Shown here in pieces: positions 43,632 through 53,117 of a stretch of DNA of 64,000 nucleotides; positions within the stretch are counted from its first letter, which is position 1, and every line of letters begins with the position of its first letter. Both the position numbers and the translations under genes were made by a program. The notes beneath the pieces were generated by a model that searched no databases, was not told the DNA's origin, and saw nothing but the letters and a program-made list of their open reading frames with translations. This DNA comes from Pseudoflavonifractor sp. Marseille-P3106 (GTDB lineage: Bacteria; Bacillota; Clostridia; Oscillospirales; Oscillospiraceae), in NCBI GenBank assembly GCA_900169975.1, contig LT827124.1:1-64000 (forward strand), written 5' to 3'.

Positions 43632-45074
43632 TCACACCCGCTCGCCCACCACCTGCGCTTTGATGAGGTTGGTCGTGCCCCGTTCATTCATGGGCACACC
43701 GGCGGTGATGACAACGGTGTCGCCGGTATCGATGACACCCTCCTTCCGGGCGCACTCCACACACAGGGAGAACAGCCGGTCAGTGGAGTCCACAGAGCCG
43801 TAGAGGTAGGGGTGTACGCCCCAGGTAATGGCCAGCTGGCGGCGCACTTTCTCGGTGGTCGTCAGGGCAATGATGGGGCAGGCGGGCTTGAAGCGGGAGA
43901 TGGCCCGGGCGGTATGGCCGGAGGTGGTGGCAGCCAAAATGGCCTTGGCTTCCAGATCCATGGCGGTCATGCAGCAGGTGTGGCTGATGGCTCGGTTGAT
44001 GGAGTGGGGGATCCCGCTCTGGAAGTCATACTTGCGCAGGAACCGGCCCCAGTAATTGGTGGCGCCTTCAGCGGCCATCACGGTGGCCACCATGGTCTCC
44101 AGCGCCTCGATGGGGTACTTGCCGGAAGCGGTCTCTCCGGAGAGCATGACGCAGGAGGTACCGTCGAAAACGGCGTTTGCCACATCGCTCACTTCTGCGC
44201 GGGTGGGCCGGGGGTTGCGGATCATGGAGTCCAGCATCTGGGTGGCGGTGACAACGGCCTTTCCGGCGGCAATGCACTTGGAGATCATTTCCTTCTGAAT
44301 GACGGGGACCTCGCAGGCGGGGATTTCCACGCCCAAGTCGCCCCGGGCTACCATGATTCCGTCCACCACGTCCAGGATCTCGTCGAAATTGTCTACGCCT
44401 TCCCGGTTTTCGATCTTGGCGATGACCCGGATCTCCTCTCCGCCCCACTTGGCCAGCTCGGCGCGGATGTCGGTGACGTCGCTGGCCTTGCGGATGAAGG
44501 AGGCGGCAATAAAGTCGTAATCGTTTTCCACGGCGAACTTCAGGTCCTCCCGGTCTTTGTCGGTGAGTGCGGGAAGCTGAATGCTGGTATCAGGGATGTT
44601 GATGGACTTGTTGTTGGACAGGCCGCCGCCGGTGACCACGGTGCAGCGGATATCCTGCCCCTGAATGGAGTCCACGCTCAGCTCGATCAGGCCGTCGTCA
44701 ATCAGAATGCGGGTGCCTTTTTCCACCTCGTTGTGGAGATTGGCGTAAGTGACGGACACATGGGCGCTGTCGCCCTCCACATCCTGGGTGGTGAGAACAA
44801 ACTTGTCCCCCTCAGTCAGGGTGATGGGACCGTCTTTAAACGTCTTGATGCGGATCTCGGGGCCTTTGGTGTCCAGCATGGCGGCCACCGGGCGGCCCAG
44901 CTCATCCCGGACGCGGCGCAGGCGGGTCAGGGTGGCAAGGTGGCTTTCGTGGGTGCCATGGGAGAAGTTGAAGCGGGCACAGTTCATGCCGGAGAGGATC
45001 AGCTTGCGGATCATGTCCTCGCTGTCCACCGCAGGGCCCAGAGTGCAGATGACCTTTGTCTTTCTCATGTCCAT
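43632..45074 (-). CDS. pyk: Pyruvate kinase
   Basis: Final ATP-forming step of glycolysis: phosphoenolpyruvate and ADP to pyruvate. The 480-residue protein has RKTKVICTLGP at the start, MNCARFNFSHG, the active-site signature IAKIENREGVDNFDEI, MVARGDLGVEIP and SGETASGKYP. It ends after the standard C-terminal domain and lacks the extra PEP-utiliser domain seen in many Firmicutes. The ATG at 45074 has GGAGGT 9 bp upstream. It stands apart from the other glycolysis genes of this window. Confidence 0.97.
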   Translation of the reverse strand: MDMRKTKVICTLGPAVDSEDMIRKLILSGMNCARFNFSHGTHESHLATLTRLRRVRDELGRPVAAMLDTKGPEIRIKTFKDGPITLTEGDKFVLTTQDVEGDSAHVSVTYANLHNEVEKGTRILIDDGLIELSVDSIQGQDIRCTVVTGGGLSNNKSINIPDTSIQLPALTDKDREDLKFAVENDYDFIAASFIRKASDVTDIRAELAKWGGEEIRVIAKIENREGVDNFDEILDVVDGIMVARGDLGVEIPACEVPVIQKEMISKCIAAGKAVVTATQMLDSMIRNPRPTRAEVSDVANAVFDGTSCVMLSGETASGKYPIEALETMVATVMAAEGATNYWGRFLRKYDFQSGIPHSINRAISHTCCMTAMDLEAKAILAATTSGHTARAISRFKPACPIIALTTTEKVRRQLAITWGVHPYLYGSVDSTDRLFSLCVECARKEGVIDTGDTVVITAGVPMNERGTTNLIKAQVVGERV

Positions 45075-45256
45075 TCCGATACTACCTCCGTCGGAGTTCA
45101 GTTTGTTTTATTCTTCACGCAGTCCGGCCTTATCATACTATAATTGTGCAAAAATAGGAAGCGGCAAAACCACCAAAAAGGGGTGGGTTTGCCGCCGGTG
45201 GTCGGACAAATTTCGGCGCTTTTTCCATATGGAAGGACAGGCGGAAGAGTGTGCCT

Positions 45257-46465
45257 TCAGCGCTTCCGCAGGGCGGCAAACGCCAGGGCGACCCCGGTGC
45301 AGGCGGAGAGCAGGCAGAGCAGGAGCATCCAGGAGGCGCCGGCCCCCGCAGACAGACCGGCATCCAGTGCCGAGCCTGCCAGAAGGCTCCCCAGAACTCC
45401 GCCCAGACCGTTGGAGGCCACCATCATCAGGGTCTGGCCCCGCACTTCGTCGGCGGGTGGGACCGACTCGCTGACAAAGTACACCGAGGCGGGGGTGAAT
45501 ACCCCGTAGCCCAGCATTTGCAGCGGCTGGGCCAGGAGGATAAAGCCAACCGACGGGGCCAGGAAAAGGGCGAGTGCCTTCACCGCGGAAAAAACCAGGC
45601 TGAGCACCAGCAGACGGTCGCTGCCTGCGCCCCGCCGTTGGAGCCTGGCGAAAATGATGGAGCCCGGCAGCTCTGAGGCGGCCATGAGAAAAAGAGCCAG
45701 ACCCAGCTGCTCGGCGCCGCCGCCTTTGGCCTGGAGAATGTTGATCAGGAAGTTGGACAGGGGGAGCAGGGCGGTGATGCTGAAGAGAATGGCCAGGAGC
45801 ATAAAAGAAAAGCGCGGATTGCTTCTCAGGATCTCCACTATGGAGTGTGGGGCCGCCCCCTCTGCGGGAGCAGTCTCGGGAGAGAGGGCGCAGACGGGGA
45901 AGGACTGCACCAGAGCGATTTCCAGCACCATGAGCCCGGCATGGATCAACAGCACGCTCTCCACCCCCAGCCGCTTGACCGTCATGCCTAAAAAGATACA
46001 GGTGACAGCATAGGCCAGAGAGCCGATGCCCCGGCCCAGGCTGTACCGAATAGGGATCCCGGCACGGATGAACTGAATGGCCATGGCGTCCATGAGCGGG
46101 TAGGAGGAGATCTCAAAACCGCCCAGTACCACAAAAACCACCGCCGTGGGGAGAAACCCCATGCCGGGAAGAAGGGTAAACGCCAGGCTCACCACCAGGG
46201 AAAGGAGGAGAGAGAGGTTTACGATGGCCTTGAGGGGGACATTGGGGTGACGGTCTGCCCAGCCCCCCAAAAGAGGCTGCAGAACAATGCCTGCCAGACA
46301 GCGCACGGCGATGAGAACGCCGATCTGGCTGTTGGTAAAGCCCCGGCCCTGGAGCAGAGCGGCCTGATAGCCGCAGATGGCGGCAAACATGGCCCAGAAT
46401 CCCGATTGCAGAGCGATATAGTGGAAGTCCAGCCTCCGGGTGTCCGGGGAGTTCATCGGCGTCAT
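45257..46465 (-). CDS. Major facilitator superfamily transporter
   Basis: A 402-residue 12-helix carrier of the MFS_1-like group (nucleoside:H+ or 3-phenylpropionate type by similarity of layout). The loop between helices 2 and 3 reads LLGGWADRHPN, the MFS signature. Its start codon overlaps the stop of the preceding gene by 4 nt, so the two are translationally coupled. The substrate is unknown. Confidence 0.85.
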   Translation of the reverse strand: MTPMNSPDTRRLDFHYIALQSGFWAMFAAICGYQAALLQGRGFTNSQIGVLIAVRCLAGIVLQPLLGGWADRHPNVPLKAIVNLSLLLSLVVSLAFTLLPGMGFLPTAVVFVVLGGFEISSYPLMDAMAIQFIRAGIPIRYSLGRGIGSLAYAVTCIFLGMTVKRLGVESVLLIHAGLMVLEIALVQSFPVCALSPETAPAEGAAPHSIVEILRSNPRFSFMLLAILFSITALLPLSNFLINILQAKGGGAEQLGLALFLMAASELPGSIIFARLQRRGAGSDRLLVLSLVFSAVKALALFLAPSVGFILLAQPLQMLGYGVFTPASVYFVSESVPPADEVRGQTLMMVASNGLGGVLGSLLAGSALDAGLSAGAGASWMLLLCLLSACTGVALAFAALRKR

Positions 46466-47844
46466 CGGGCCTCCTGTTTCTGCACGGCCAGAGCGGCGGC
46501 CCGGGCGGTGGGAAGATAGGGGAAGAGGGGATCCACCTGCAGAGAGCTGGCCGTGTTCATCACGATCACCAGATCGGGCTTCAGCCAGCGGAGATATTCC
46601 ATCATGTCCTCCTGGTCCCCGTTGAAGTTCCGGGGGTCCACCGCCATGACTTCCCCGGAGACCAGGGAGAGGAAGGGGGTGAGGGCGCAGCCGAAGGAGT
46701 CCCGGAGGATGAGGACGCGGGGGGCGTTGGGGGCGTTGTGATTCACTGCCCGTGAGAGAAGATAATCGTCTCCGGCGTAGATAGTGTAGGGGTTGGTGTC
46801 GTAATAGCCTGTCTGGGCCAGCCGTTCGGGAAAGAGGAGGCTGGTGACAAAGGGGCCCTCCCGCTCAATGCCGCTCATGGGCACAGTGTAGGTGAAGGAG
46901 GTGGAGAAGGTGGGGGACCAGATCTCAATGCCGTCCGTTCCGGCGTAGAGCGTGCCCACCCGCTTGCCCTGGCTGCCCAAAAACACACCGTCAAAGACCG
47001 TGCGGGTAAAGGAGTCGGGATCGGTGAGCATCTCATCGTCGGCCAGGGAAAAGCCGTAGTCGGCGGCCAGTTTTTCGCAGAGGGTCTGGTAACCCAGGAA
47101 GGCTCCCGCCGGGGTCCAGTGGTGGTCGGTGTGGAAGAAAAGTTCTCCCAGGGCGTCGGGCCTCTCCGCGGCCGCAGCCCGGAAGGCCGGACGGAGATCC
47201 AGTGTGTCCACGCCGCATCGGGAGAGAGCGGCGAGGACCTGATCGGCCTCGGCCCCGGAATAGTCGGAGATGCCGTCGGGGAGCGGGGCCATGTCCAGCT
47301 TGGAGGGGGCCTGGACGTAAAGAACAGGGGTCTGAAACTCGGCCTCCACCCGTTGGGCAAACGCCGATAGTTCGTCGGCCCGGACGGTCATGTCCCGGGG
47401 CTGGGCGTTCAGGTCCGCGAAGGTGAGCACTTCGTCGGTGAGCTTGACCACGGTGTATTTGGGGTCCGGGTCCTCCACCACCCGGTGGAGCAGAAGCCGT
47501 TGGGCCCCGCCGTAAAGCTGGATAAAAGTGTGTTCCCGGTCCAAAAGGTCGTTGATGGCGGGCTCTGCCCCGCCGATCAGGTCCTCGACCCCACCGGAAA
47601 AATCGGGCAGGGAGAGGGGACGTCCCTGCCGGATGGCGTGCGCGGCGGACCGATCCGGCCTGGCAGGGACAGCGGAGCGGCGGACGCCGTCCTTTCGGAC
47701 AGCGGTCAATGCGGCGGGGGATGGTTTGACGGCGTCCCGGAACCCGGCGGGCCGGGGCAGGAGCCCCAGGCACAGGAAGATCACCGCCGCGGCCAGTCCG
47801 GTCAGGAAGAGCAGGGCAGTGCAGGTGTTGCGGCGGGCGGACAT
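46462..47844 (-). CDS. AlgX/DHHW-like SGNH-fold protein of polysaccharide acylation
   Basis: A 460-residue exported protein with one N-terminal hydrophobic segment (about 8-28). The extracellular part contains HTDHHWTPAGAF (the Asp-His-containing DHHW motif) and VLILRDSFGCALTPF (a Ser-centred block), as in AlgJ/AlgX proteins that receive acyl groups from a membrane O-acyltransferase and pass them to a polysaccharide. The partner MBOAT gene lies 31 bp upstream. GGAGGT precedes the ATG. Confidence 0.85.
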   Translation of the reverse strand: MSARRNTCTALLFLTGLAAAVIFLCLGLLPRPAGFRDAVKPSPAALTAVRKDGVRRSAVPARPDRSAAHAIRQGRPLSLPDFSGGVEDLIGGAEPAINDLLDREHTFIQLYGGAQRLLLHRVVEDPDPKYTVVKLTDEVLTFADLNAQPRDMTVRADELSAFAQRVEAEFQTPVLYVQAPSKLDMAPLPDGISDYSGAEADQVLAALSRCGVDTLDLRPAFRAAAAERPDALGELFFHTDHHWTPAGAFLGYQTLCEKLAADYGFSLADDEMLTDPDSFTRTVFDGVFLGSQGKRVGTLYAGTDGIEIWSPTFSTSFTYTVPMSGIEREGPFVTSLLFPERLAQTGYYDTNPYTIYAGDDYLLSRAVNHNAPNAPRVLILRDSFGCALTPFLSLVSGEVMAVDPRNFNGDQEDMMEYLRWLKPDLVIVMNTASSLQVDPLFPYLPTARAAALAVQKQEAR

Positions 47845-47875
47845 GGCGGTACCTCCTTCCTCAGGCGAGACATTG

Positions 47876-49300
47876 TTAAAAATGGAAATAGATAAACGGG
47901 TTGTAGGTCCCCTTCACCAGCCAGCACACAGAGAGCACGCCTACCGCGGTCAGCCCCAGCGCATACAGCAGATCCCACAGGGGGGAGAGGTCCAGACCAA
48001 AGGGACGGAGCCTGCGGAAGGCTTTGCCCAGCGCCTGGGCGGTGGGGAAGGAGAAAAAGACTGCCAGCGCCAGGATGACGGCGTTTTCCCGCAGATAAAG
48101 TCCGCTCAGCCCCCCGTCGCCGCCGCTGCCGTTCAGCCCCATCATCGCCAGGAAGAATTGACCGGCGTAGGAGAGCGTATCGGCGCGGAAGAGCATCCAC
48201 AGGAAGTTGACCGCCAGGAACGTGCCGGCCCATTGAAAAGGGGCGGGCCAGTTTTTTCCCAGGCGGCGGAACTTTTCCAGATAGAGCAGGCAGAAATAGA
48301 GGAGGCCCCACAGTACGAAGGTCCAGTTGGCCCCGTGCCAGATCCCGGTGAGGAGCCAGACCAAAAAAAGGTTGCGGATGTGTTTTCCCCGCTCCACGCG
48401 GTTGCCTCCCAGGGGAATGTACACATAGTCCCGAAACCAGGTGGACAGGGAGATGTGCCATCGCCGCCAGAACTCGCTTATCGAGCGGGCGGCATAGGGG
48501 TGTTCAAAGTTTTCCCGGAACCGGAAGCCGAACATCAGACCCAGGCCGATGGCCATGTCTGAATAGCCAGAGAAGTCGTAGTAGATCTGAAAGGTGTAGC
48601 AGAGGGAGCCCAGCCAGGCCAGGGGGACGGACAGACCGGCGGGGTCCATGGCAAACACCCGGTCAGCCACCACCGCCGCTTGATTGGCGATGAGTACTTT
48701 TTTCCCCAGGCCGGTGAGGAACCGGACACACCCTTCGGAGAAGTCCGCCCAAGTCTCCTGCCGATGGGCGATCTGTCCGGCGACGTCGGCGTACTTGACG
48801 ATGGGGCCCGCGATCAGCTGGGGGAAAAAGGAGATATAGAGTCCCAGATCCAGAGGGGAACGCTGGACCTCCGCCCGATCCATGGCCACATCCAGAACAT
48901 AGCTGAGCGCCTGAAAGGTGAAAAAGGAGATGCCGATGGGGAGCTCGATGACCGGCACTTGGAGCCCAAGCCCCAGGGTGTTAAGGGATTCCACCGTAAA
49001 GGCCAGGTACTTGAATACAAACAGCAGACCCAGGTTGCAGCCGGCGGATACCGCAATGGGGAGCGTGAGGTACCGGCATTGCCGCTTCCGGCGGTGGACC
49101 CAGCGGCCGAAGCCGTAATTCATCCAGATGGACAGCAGCATCACCAGCACGAAACGGGGTTCTCCCCAGGCGTAAAAGAACAGGGAGGAAATCAGGAGAA
49201 AGAGGTTTTGCCTCCGCCGCATGCCGCGCATGACCACATAGTAGCCCAGCAGGACGACCGGGAGAAAAGCGAAGAGAAAAACAGAACTGGAAAAGAGCAC
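47876..49300 (-). CDS. MBOAT-family membrane O-acyltransferase (AlgI/DltB type)
   Basis: A 474-residue protein with about ten transmembrane helices. It carries the family markers ISFFTFQALSYVLDV, FPQLIAGPI, YYDFSGYSDMAIG, the FWRRWHISLSTWFRDYVYIPLGG block and the catalytic His322 in WHGANW. It moves acyl groups across the membrane for transfer onto a cell-surface polymer by its AlgX-like partner. The GTG at 49300 is chosen: AAGGAGGT lies 7 bp ahead and LFSSSVFLF is the usual start of the family. Confidence 0.92.
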   Translation of the reverse strand: MLFSSSVFLFAFLPVVLLGYYVVMRGMRRRQNLFLLISSLFFYAWGEPRFVLVMLLSIWMNYGFGRWVHRRKRQCRYLTLPIAVSAGCNLGLLFVFKYLAFTVESLNTLGLGLQVPVIELPIGISFFTFQALSYVLDVAMDRAEVQRSPLDLGLYISFFPQLIAGPIVKYADVAGQIAHRQETWADFSEGCVRFLTGLGKKVLIANQAAVVADRVFAMDPAGLSVPLAWLGSLCYTFQIYYDFSGYSDMAIGLGLMFGFRFRENFEHPYAARSISEFWRRWHISLSTWFRDYVYIPLGGNRVERGKHIRNLFLVWLLTGIWHGANWTFVLWGLLYFCLLYLEKFRRLGKNWPAPFQWAGTFLAVNFLWMLFRADTLSYAGQFFLAMMGLNGSGGDGGLSGLYLRENAVILALAVFFSFPTAQALGKAFRRLRPFGLDLSPLWDLLYALGLTAVGVLSVCWLVKGTYNPFIYFHF

Positions 49301-49411
49301 GGCGGAGACCTCCTTCCTGAAAGACAATTCAAATATCATATTTTCTGATCCCGTTTTCATTGGAGGTCAGGCCCGAACGCCCTCAAGCCACCCCGATGCA
49401 AAATCGGACGC

Positions 49412-49559
49412 AAAGCCTCTGTCAAAGGTTTTTCAGCTTTTTCTCTCTTTGTGCGCAAGCAAAGCCGTTGTCAAAGACTTCCCGGCTTTTTTCCTCTCCG
49501 TGAGCAATCAGAGCCGCTGTCAAGGCTCTCTTTGCCTGCTTTCTCTCTCGAGAGAAAGC
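49412..49559. repeat. Three imperfect 49-50 bp tandem repeats
   Basis: Units at 49412-49460, 49461-49509 and 49510-49559 share the frame (A/G)AGCC-N4-GTCAA and a CTTT-CTC-rich end. Units 1 and 2 can each fold (for example AAAGCCG/CGGCTTT then T run in unit 2). Unit 3 runs into a hairpin with 13-base arms (49535-49547, 49550-49562) ending at the acyltransferase stop codon. Confidence 0.8.
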
Positions 49560-49562
49560 AGG

Positions 49563-50633
49563 TCAGGTGAGCCAGCGGCCCAGGAAGGGGAGCTTGGAGA
49601 GGAGCCAGGAGACGAGAAAGGAGGCGAAAAACACCGCCGCCGCCAGCACGGGAACGGCCAGGGCCGGGGCAAAGGAGAGGGTGGTGATGCCGAAATGGCG
49701 CAGGAGCATAAGGAAGAGATCGTGGACCAGATACATCCCGAAAGAGACCCGGGCCGCCGTGTTTAGGCTCTGGCGGCGGGAGCGCTCCTCGCTCACCCCC
49801 AGCACATAGCGGAAGAGCACAAAGACAGCCACGGCGAAGCAGACCACATTGGGGGCAAAGTAACCGTACAGGGTGTCGTCCAGACCGCCGGCCCGCAGGG
49901 AGAGCGCCCGGGTGCCCCACACGGCGGCAAAAGCCCCCAGCGCGCCCAGAATGTAAATAACAGCCTCGGTCAGCCGTCCAATGGTGAATTCCTTCAGGTA
50001 ATAGCCCGCCACATAGAAGCCCGCATAGCCCAGCACCGCCTGGAGGGAGAGCCTGTCATACCAGACCCGGAGGACGGCGGTGGCGTTGGGCCAGAGCCGG
50101 AAGGCGGTGGGCAGCAGGGAGGCAAAGAGAAAGCAGAGGAGGAAGAGCCAGAGAAAATCGCCCCGTCCCGCGCCCCGGACAAACGCCCGGAGCACCGGGG
50201 TGATGAGATAAAGCCCCAGGATCATGAAGAGAAACCACAGGTGGTAGTGGGTGTTTCCCCGGAGCACGCCCAGCAGGGCGGATTGAACGCTGTCCCAGTT
50301 GAGCGGCTTCCCGGCTTCCCAAAGCTCGGCCAGAGCGTAGACGCCTCCCCAGAACAGCAGGGAGATGAAAATGCGCAGGGCGTTGTGGAAGAGCAGTTTG
50401 GGCAGGGGGAGAGAGCGCTTGGGGTCCAGAAGGAACATGCCCGAGAGCATGACAAAGACTGGTACACACCAGCGTACCAGTCCGTCATAGAGATTGAACA
50501 CATCCCAGTCCGGGGAACCAACCGAAACGGATCCCAGCTGACTGCCCGCCAGATGGAGCACCATGACCGCCAGGGTGGCGAAGGAGCGCAGCAGATCCGC
50601 GTAGGCCACGCGGCCGTCCAGCTTCTGGGCCAT
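49563..50633 (-). CDS. Acyltransferase-3 family membrane protein
   Basis: A 356-residue integral membrane acyltransferase (OafA/WecH group) with about ten helices. The family start DLLRSFATLAVMVLHLAGS carries the conserved His; RWCVPVFVMLSGMFLL and the HLWFLFMILGLYLI loop are also typical. It O-acetylates or O-succinylates a surface glycan or lipid carrier. Its ATG overlaps the stop of the VOC gene by one base (TAATG). The MBOAT gene follows after the 49-bp repeats. Confidence 0.88.
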   Translation of the reverse strand: MAQKLDGRVAYADLLRSFATLAVMVLHLAGSQLGSVSVGSPDWDVFNLYDGLVRWCVPVFVMLSGMFLLDPKRSLPLPKLLFHNALRIFISLLFWGGVYALAELWEAGKPLNWDSVQSALLGVLRGNTHYHLWFLFMILGLYLITPVLRAFVRGAGRGDFLWLFLLCFLFASLLPTAFRLWPNATAVLRVWYDRLSLQAVLGYAGFYVAGYYLKEFTIGRLTEAVIYILGALGAFAAVWGTRALSLRAGGLDDTLYGYFAPNVVCFAVAVFVLFRYVLGVSEERSRRQSLNTAARVSFGMYLVHDLFLMLLRHFGITTLSFAPALAVPVLAAAVFFASFLVSWLLSKLPFLGRWLT

Positions 50634-51007
50634 TACTTCTTTTCCGGGACGATCTCGATCCAGTAGCCGTCCGGATCCTCAATAAAGTAAATGCCCATGG
50701 CCTTGTTCTCAAAGCAGATGCAGCCCATGGCCTCGTGCCTGGCGTGGGCCTCGGCCAGATCGGATACCGTAAAGGCCAGGTGGAACTCGCCCTCCCCCAG
50801 GTCGTAAGGCTCCTTCCGTGCGGCCAGCCAGGTCAGCTCCAGGGTGAAGCTGCCGGCGTCGTCCCCCAGGTAGACCAGCCGGAAGGGCCCCAGATCGTTT
50901 TCCCCGGCCTTCTCCCGGACCACGGTCAGCCCCAGCGCCTTTTTATAAAAGGCGAGGGATTTCTCCAGGTCCAGCACGTTAAAATTCACATGGTTGAATC
51001 GAAACAT
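50633..51007 (-). CDS. VOC-family protein (lactoylglutathione lyase-like)
   Basis: A 124-residue single glyoxalase/VOC domain: FNHVNFNVLDLEKSLAFYKKALG with the first metal His, an internal Glu in TLELTW, a FHLAFTV His and the closing IEDPDGYWIEI Glu. These four ligands match glyoxalase I enzymes, which detoxify methylglyoxal. It starts a minus-strand transcript with its own promoter and is coupled to the acyltransferase gene. Confidence 0.88.
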   Translation of the reverse strand: MFRFNHVNFNVLDLEKSLAFYKKALGLTVVREKAGENDLGPFRLVYLGDDAGSFTLELTWLAARKEPYDLGEGEFHLAFTVSDLAEAHARHEAMGCICFENKAMGIYFIEDPDGYWIEIVPEKK

Positions 51008-51042
51008 GGGCGGTTGCTCCTTTTCTCACAGAAATCGGGTGT

Positions 51043-51071
51043 ATTTTATCACAACGGCGAAGGAGATACAA
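51043..51071 (-). promoter_or_regulatory. Promoter of the VOC-acyltransferase transcript
   Basis: On the minus strand, TTGTAT (51066-51071), 17 bp, TAAAAT (51043-51048). Confidence 0.7.
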
Positions 51072-51090
51072 GCAAAACAGGCACCGATGT

Positions 51091-52401
51091 TCAGACCGGC
51101 TCCCCTGTCAGGCGCTCCCCGGAAACGCCGGTGATGCGCACCGGACGCTCCACGTTGTGCAGCCCCTGCCCGGAGACGGTCACCTCCGTGTAGTTGGGGG
51201 CGTGGCCCCGCCAGAGCCCGTCCTTTTCCTCTTCAAAAAGGACGGAGAGCGTCCGGCCGACCTGTTCTTCCAGATAGCGCCGCCGCAGTTCTTCCGCGAC
51301 GGAGCGGGCCCGGCGGGCCCGCTCCTCCTTCACCGCCCGGAGCACCTGCCCCGGCATTTTGGCGCCCGGGGTGCCCTCCCGGCGGGAGTAGGGGAAGATG
51401 TGCATGGCGGAAAAGGCGCACCGGCGCAGGAAGGCCAGGGTGGCCTCAAACTCCTCCTCGGTCTCCCCGGGGAAGCCGACGATGAGGTCGGTGGTGATCC
51501 CGGGCCGGTCAAAGAATTCCCGGAGTAATGAAATGCTCTCATAATACCGCGCGGAATCGTATTTCCGGTTCATCCGCTTCAGGGTGGCGTCACAGCCCGA
51601 CTGCATGGACAGGTGGAAGTGGTCGCACAGGTTGGGCAGCGCGGCGGCCCGGCGGCAGAAGCCGGCGGTGATGGTCCGGGGCTCCAGGCTCCCCAGCCGC
51701 ACCCGGCAGCCGGGGGCGGCGGCGCAGATGGCCTCGATGAGGTCGATGAGGGAGGTACCGTCCCGGAAGTCCTGCCCCCAGGAGGAGATCTCGATGCCGG
51801 TGAGCACCAGCTCCCGATAGCCCTCTTCCGCCAGGCGGCGGGCCTGGCCGGCGGCGTCGGCCAGGGGCAGGGAGCGCACCGGTCCCCGGGCGTAGGGGAT
51901 GATGCAGTAGGAGCAGAAGTTGACGCAGCCGTCCTCCACCTTCAGCATGGCCCGGGTGCGGCCGGCCAGGCCCCCTGCGGGGAGCTCCTCAAAGCTCCGC
52001 TGGGACATGATATTGCCCACGGTGACCAGCGGTTCCGGCCCGTCGGAGGAAGCGGCGGTGCGGGCGGCGGCCAGACGCTCCAGATCGTCCAGAAAAGGGA
52101 GCCGCCCCGCGGTGCCGGAGACCAGATCCACCCCCAGAGCAGCCACCGCCTGGGGATCGGTCTGGGCGTAGCATCCGCAGACCCCCACCACGGCGGCGGG
52201 GTTGTATTTCCGGCACCGGCGGATGGCCTGCCGGGACTTGTGATCGCTGACGGCGGTGACGGTACAGGTGTTGATGATATAGGCGTCGGCGGGGCCCTCG
52301 AAGGGGACCAGTGCGTGGCCCCGAAGGGTCAGCTCGGTCTCGATGGCCTGGGTCTCATACTGATTGACCTTACAGCCCAGGGTGTAGATGGCTATCTTCA
52401 T
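51091..52401 (-). CDS. mtaB: tRNA (N6-threonylcarbamoyladenosine-37 C2)-methylthiotransferase
   Basis: A radical-SAM enzyme that converts t6A37 to ms2t6A37 in tRNA. The 436-residue protein has the UPF0004 domain with its cysteines (TLGCKVNQYET, INTCTVT, GVCGCYAQ), the radical-SAM motif CVNFCSYCIIP and a C-terminal TRAM domain. TLGCKVNQ identifies the MtaB branch rather than MiaB. The ATG at 52401 has GAGG about 9 bp upstream; a longer frame further upstream is not supported. Confidence 0.93.
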   Translation of the reverse strand: MKIAIYTLGCKVNQYETQAIETELTLRGHALVPFEGPADAYIINTCTVTAVSDHKSRQAIRRCRKYNPAAVVGVCGCYAQTDPQAVAALGVDLVSGTAGRLPFLDDLERLAAARTAASSDGPEPLVTVGNIMSQRSFEELPAGGLAGRTRAMLKVEDGCVNFCSYCIIPYARGPVRSLPLADAAGQARRLAEEGYRELVLTGIEISSWGQDFRDGTSLIDLIEAICAAAPGCRVRLGSLEPRTITAGFCRRAAALPNLCDHFHLSMQSGCDATLKRMNRKYDSARYYESISLLREFFDRPGITTDLIVGFPGETEEEFEATLAFLRRCAFSAMHIFPYSRREGTPGAKMPGQVLRAVKEERARRARSVAEELRRRYLEEQVGRTLSVLFEEEKDGLWRGHAPNYTEVTVSGQGLHNVERPVRITGVSGERLTGEPV

Positions 52402-52414
52402 GAAAATCGTCCTC

Positions 52415-52444
52415 TTGAACAACAGTCTTGATGTGGTGTATAAT
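52415..52444 (+). promoter_or_regulatory. Promoter of the HD nucleotidase gene
   Basis: TTGAAC (52415-52420), 18 bp, TATAAT (52439-52444). Confidence 0.55.
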
Positions 52445-52523
52445 AACACAATATCAATTTATTATAGCGGAGAATGGGCGGCTTGTACAGAGCGAAGGCG
52501 GGCCGCGGGAGGAGAACATTTTT

Positions 52524-53102
52524 ATGGCCAGCCATTTTTTTGCCCTCATCGCCCGGATGCGGTATATCGACCGTTGGGGGCTGATGCGCAATACCCGCCC
52601 GGAGAATCTGCAGGAGCACTCCCACATGGTGGCGGTGCTGGCCCACGCCCTGGCGGTGATCGGAAGGGACCGGTTCGCCTCGGCGGTGGATCCCAACGAG
52701 GCGGCAGTGGCAGCACTCTACCACGACGCCCCCGAGATCCTCACCGGCGACCTGCCCACCCCGGTGAAGTACGATAATCCCGCGATCCGGGACGCCTACA
52801 AGGCGGTGGAGTCGGTGGCGGCGGACAAGCTGCTCTCCCTGCTGCCGGATGAGCTGCGTCCGGCCTTTGACCCCTATGTGCGGGAGGAACTGGAGCCGGA
52901 ACTGCTGCGGGTGGTGAAGGCCGCCGACAAGCTCTCGGCCTACCTGAAGTGTCTGGAGGAGCTGAAGGCGGGCAACGCCGAGTTCCGTCAGGCCGCCGGC
53001 CAGACCCGGGCCGCCCTGGAAAAGATGGAGCTGCCCGCGCTGGATTATTTTATGGAAGAATTTTTGCCCGGCTTTACCCTGACGCTGGATGAGCTGCAAT
53101 AA
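52524..53102 (+). CDS. 5'-deoxynucleotidase, YfbR-like HD protein
   Basis: A 192-residue HD-domain phosphohydrolase. Metal ligands are visible as His in LQEHSHMVA, His-Asp in ALYHDAPEILTGD and a later Asp in VKAADKLSAYLKC, the pattern of E. coli YfbR, which hydrolyses deoxynucleoside 5'-monophosphates. The ATG at 52524 follows GGGAGGAG. Next gene starts 15 bp downstream. Confidence 0.88.
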   Translation: MASHFFALIARMRYIDRWGLMRNTRPENLQEHSHMVAVLAHALAVIGRDRFASAVDPNEAAVAALYHDAPEILTGDLPTPVKYDNPAIRDAYKAVESVAADKLLSLLPDELRPAFDPYVREELEPELLRVVKAADKLSAYLKCLEELKAGNAEFRQAAGQTRAALEKMELPALDYFMEEFLPGFTLTLDELQ

Positions 53103-53117
53103 AAGGAGGAGTTTGAC

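Noticed and set aside
49412-49559. CRISPR-like array
   Set aside because: Three degenerate, directly adjacent units without spacers and no cas genes nearby.
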